Part shown: positions 63,356 through 64,000 of the stretch, piece after piece | Layout of the letters: each line of letters starts with the position of its first letter | Numbering within the stretch: position 1 is the stretch's first letter | Source of the DNA: Phormidium tenue FACHB-1050 | GTDB lineage: Bacteria > Cyanobacteriota > Cyanobacteriia > Pseudanabaenales > Pseudanabaenaceae | Length of the DNA stretch: 64,000 nucleotides | Direction of reading: 5' to 3' | Assembly (NCBI RefSeq): GCF_014696925.1 | Contig: NZ_JACJQY010000004.1 | Location: 62,001-126,000 of the forward strand | Position numbers and translations under genes: made by a program | The notes under the pieces: generated by a model | What the model saw: the letters and a program-made list of their open reading frames with translations, nothing else | Databases searched by the model: none | Told to the model about the DNA's origin: nothing

Positions 63356-64000
63356 GAGAATAGCTCTGGTGAATTGAAAATAATTGCGTCAAATCTACGT
63401 TCTGGACTTAGCAGATTTTGTCCACCGCCCAAAATAATATTTTTGATTTCGTCTTTTGTAATTCTGGGAGATGTCAAATTTGTGCATGACATATATGGGT
63501 TTGTTACATTCCCTGCGGAAGCAAAAGCTTTATCATTTTTAGTGTTGTAAGAAAGTTTATCAATGATGTCTTTATAGTCACATCTGCCATGTGTACAGAT
63601 ATCCAGAAGCATTTTATATAGCCAAATACTTGTTCTAGTTTGGCGTGTTATTTGAGTTGCTGCATTATCATTTTTAGATATTTGTGAGATAAACCAAGCA
63701 AAGGCAGCATCACTCCAAACAAAAACATCAAGACAACTCTCTGCTAGTTTTGGTGATTTCCCAACAGTCTTCCAAATTGGATGTAAAAGAAATGGAGATT
63801 GATTTTTCTCAATATCAATACTAATATCAGAAATACAGTTAATAATTTTTGTAATACTGTTAATTACTTCTCTTGCATCTGACCAATTCTCAATAAGTAC
63901 AGCAGTACTTTCAATATGTTGCCTAACTATCTCAATATTTGTGCTGACTATACTTGCTGCTAAATATACTATCGTGTCAGGTCTGACCACAATTTCAGAA
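63352..64000 (-). CDS. HindVP-like type II restriction endonuclease, 5' part cut by window edge
   Basis: The frame is open to the last base, so the GTG at 63990 is probably internal and the gene continues beyond the window. The visible 215 residues include SPFLLHPIWKTVGKSPKLAE, CLDVFVWSDAAFAWFIS and RTSIWLYKMLLDICTHGRC, which I recall as resembling the HindVP family (target GRCGYC). Pairing with a C5 methyltransferase by ATGA overlap supports the endonuclease call. The exact family and specificity are not certain. Confidence 0.62.
   Translation of the reverse strand, partial: SEIVVRPDTIVYLAASIVSTNIEIVRQHIESTAVLIENWSDAREVINSITKIINCISDISIDIEKNQSPFLLHPIWKTVGKSPKLAESCLDVFVWSDAAFAWFISQISKNDNAATQITRQTRTSIWLYKMLLDICTHGRCDYKDIIDKLSYNTKNDKAFASAGNVTNPYMSCTNLTSPRITKDEIKNIILGGGQNLLSPERRFDAIIFNSPELFS

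Overview
The window looks like chromosomal DNA of a filamentous or unicellular cyanobacterium, most likely a Pseudanabaena-like organism. This is inferred from the very frequent HIP1 octamer GCGATCGC on both strands, from cyanobacterial genes (CcmP carboxysome shell protein, SqdB sulfolipid synthase, an RRM RNA-binding protein, a DUF3084 protein, a DUF39 homocysteine protein, cyanobacterial HEAT-repeat proteins) and from a dense load of extragenic palindromes. No rRNA, tRNA, CRISPR array or transposase gene was found.

Layout. 1-12 kb: tail of a V4R-like protein, an RND efflux pump (adaptor plus permease), an MtfA-like peptidase, a Uma2-recQ pair, a conserved protein of unknown function and a DUF318/ArsP-type permease. 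12-19 kb: a HEAT-repeat protein, a long gene-poor AT-rich stretch, a probable four-gene cell-envelope operon of unknown function (11-residue-repeat secreted protein, YoaK/DUF1275, secreted protein, small membrane protein), a xanthine-type NCS2 permease with a palindromic operator, and an ABM-domain membrane protein. 19-33 kb: housekeeping genes (purK, lipA, YdcF-like, RRM protein, rhomboid, single-domain response regulator, sqdB, ccmP, DUF3084, MoxR ATPase).

33-41 kb: a type I restriction-modification locus on the minus strand (hsdR, hsdM, an AlbA_2/HATPase gene, hsdS) ending in a lone antitoxin-like gene; hsdR starts inside the stop codon of the arsenosugar radical-SAM gene arsS. 42-57 kb: Hpt protein, aminotransferase, purE, a Ser/Thr kinase, a BLUF-type photoactivated adenylate cyclase, rpiA, cbiT, an AAC(3)-I-like acetyltransferase, DUF39 protein, metK, a Tas-like aldo-keto reductase and a phosphodiester glycosidase. 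57-64 kb: an OLD-family nuclease, an M1 aminopeptidase with HEAT repeats, and a type II restriction-modification pair (C5 methyltransferase plus a HindVP-like endonuclease cut by the window edge).

The least explained content is between genes. At least five families of small palindromic, non-coding elements can be told apart. The clearest is a 131-bp element with CAG...CTG ends, present four times; three copies are flanked by 9-bp direct repeats (two exact, one 8 of 9). All four sit inside other palindromic elements, and one splits the transcription terminator of lipA. Other families show arms that differ between copies but stay self-complementary, or sit directly after stop codons. These are the strongest candidates for a previously undescribed system here, together with the 11-mer secreted-protein operon and the composite hsd locus.
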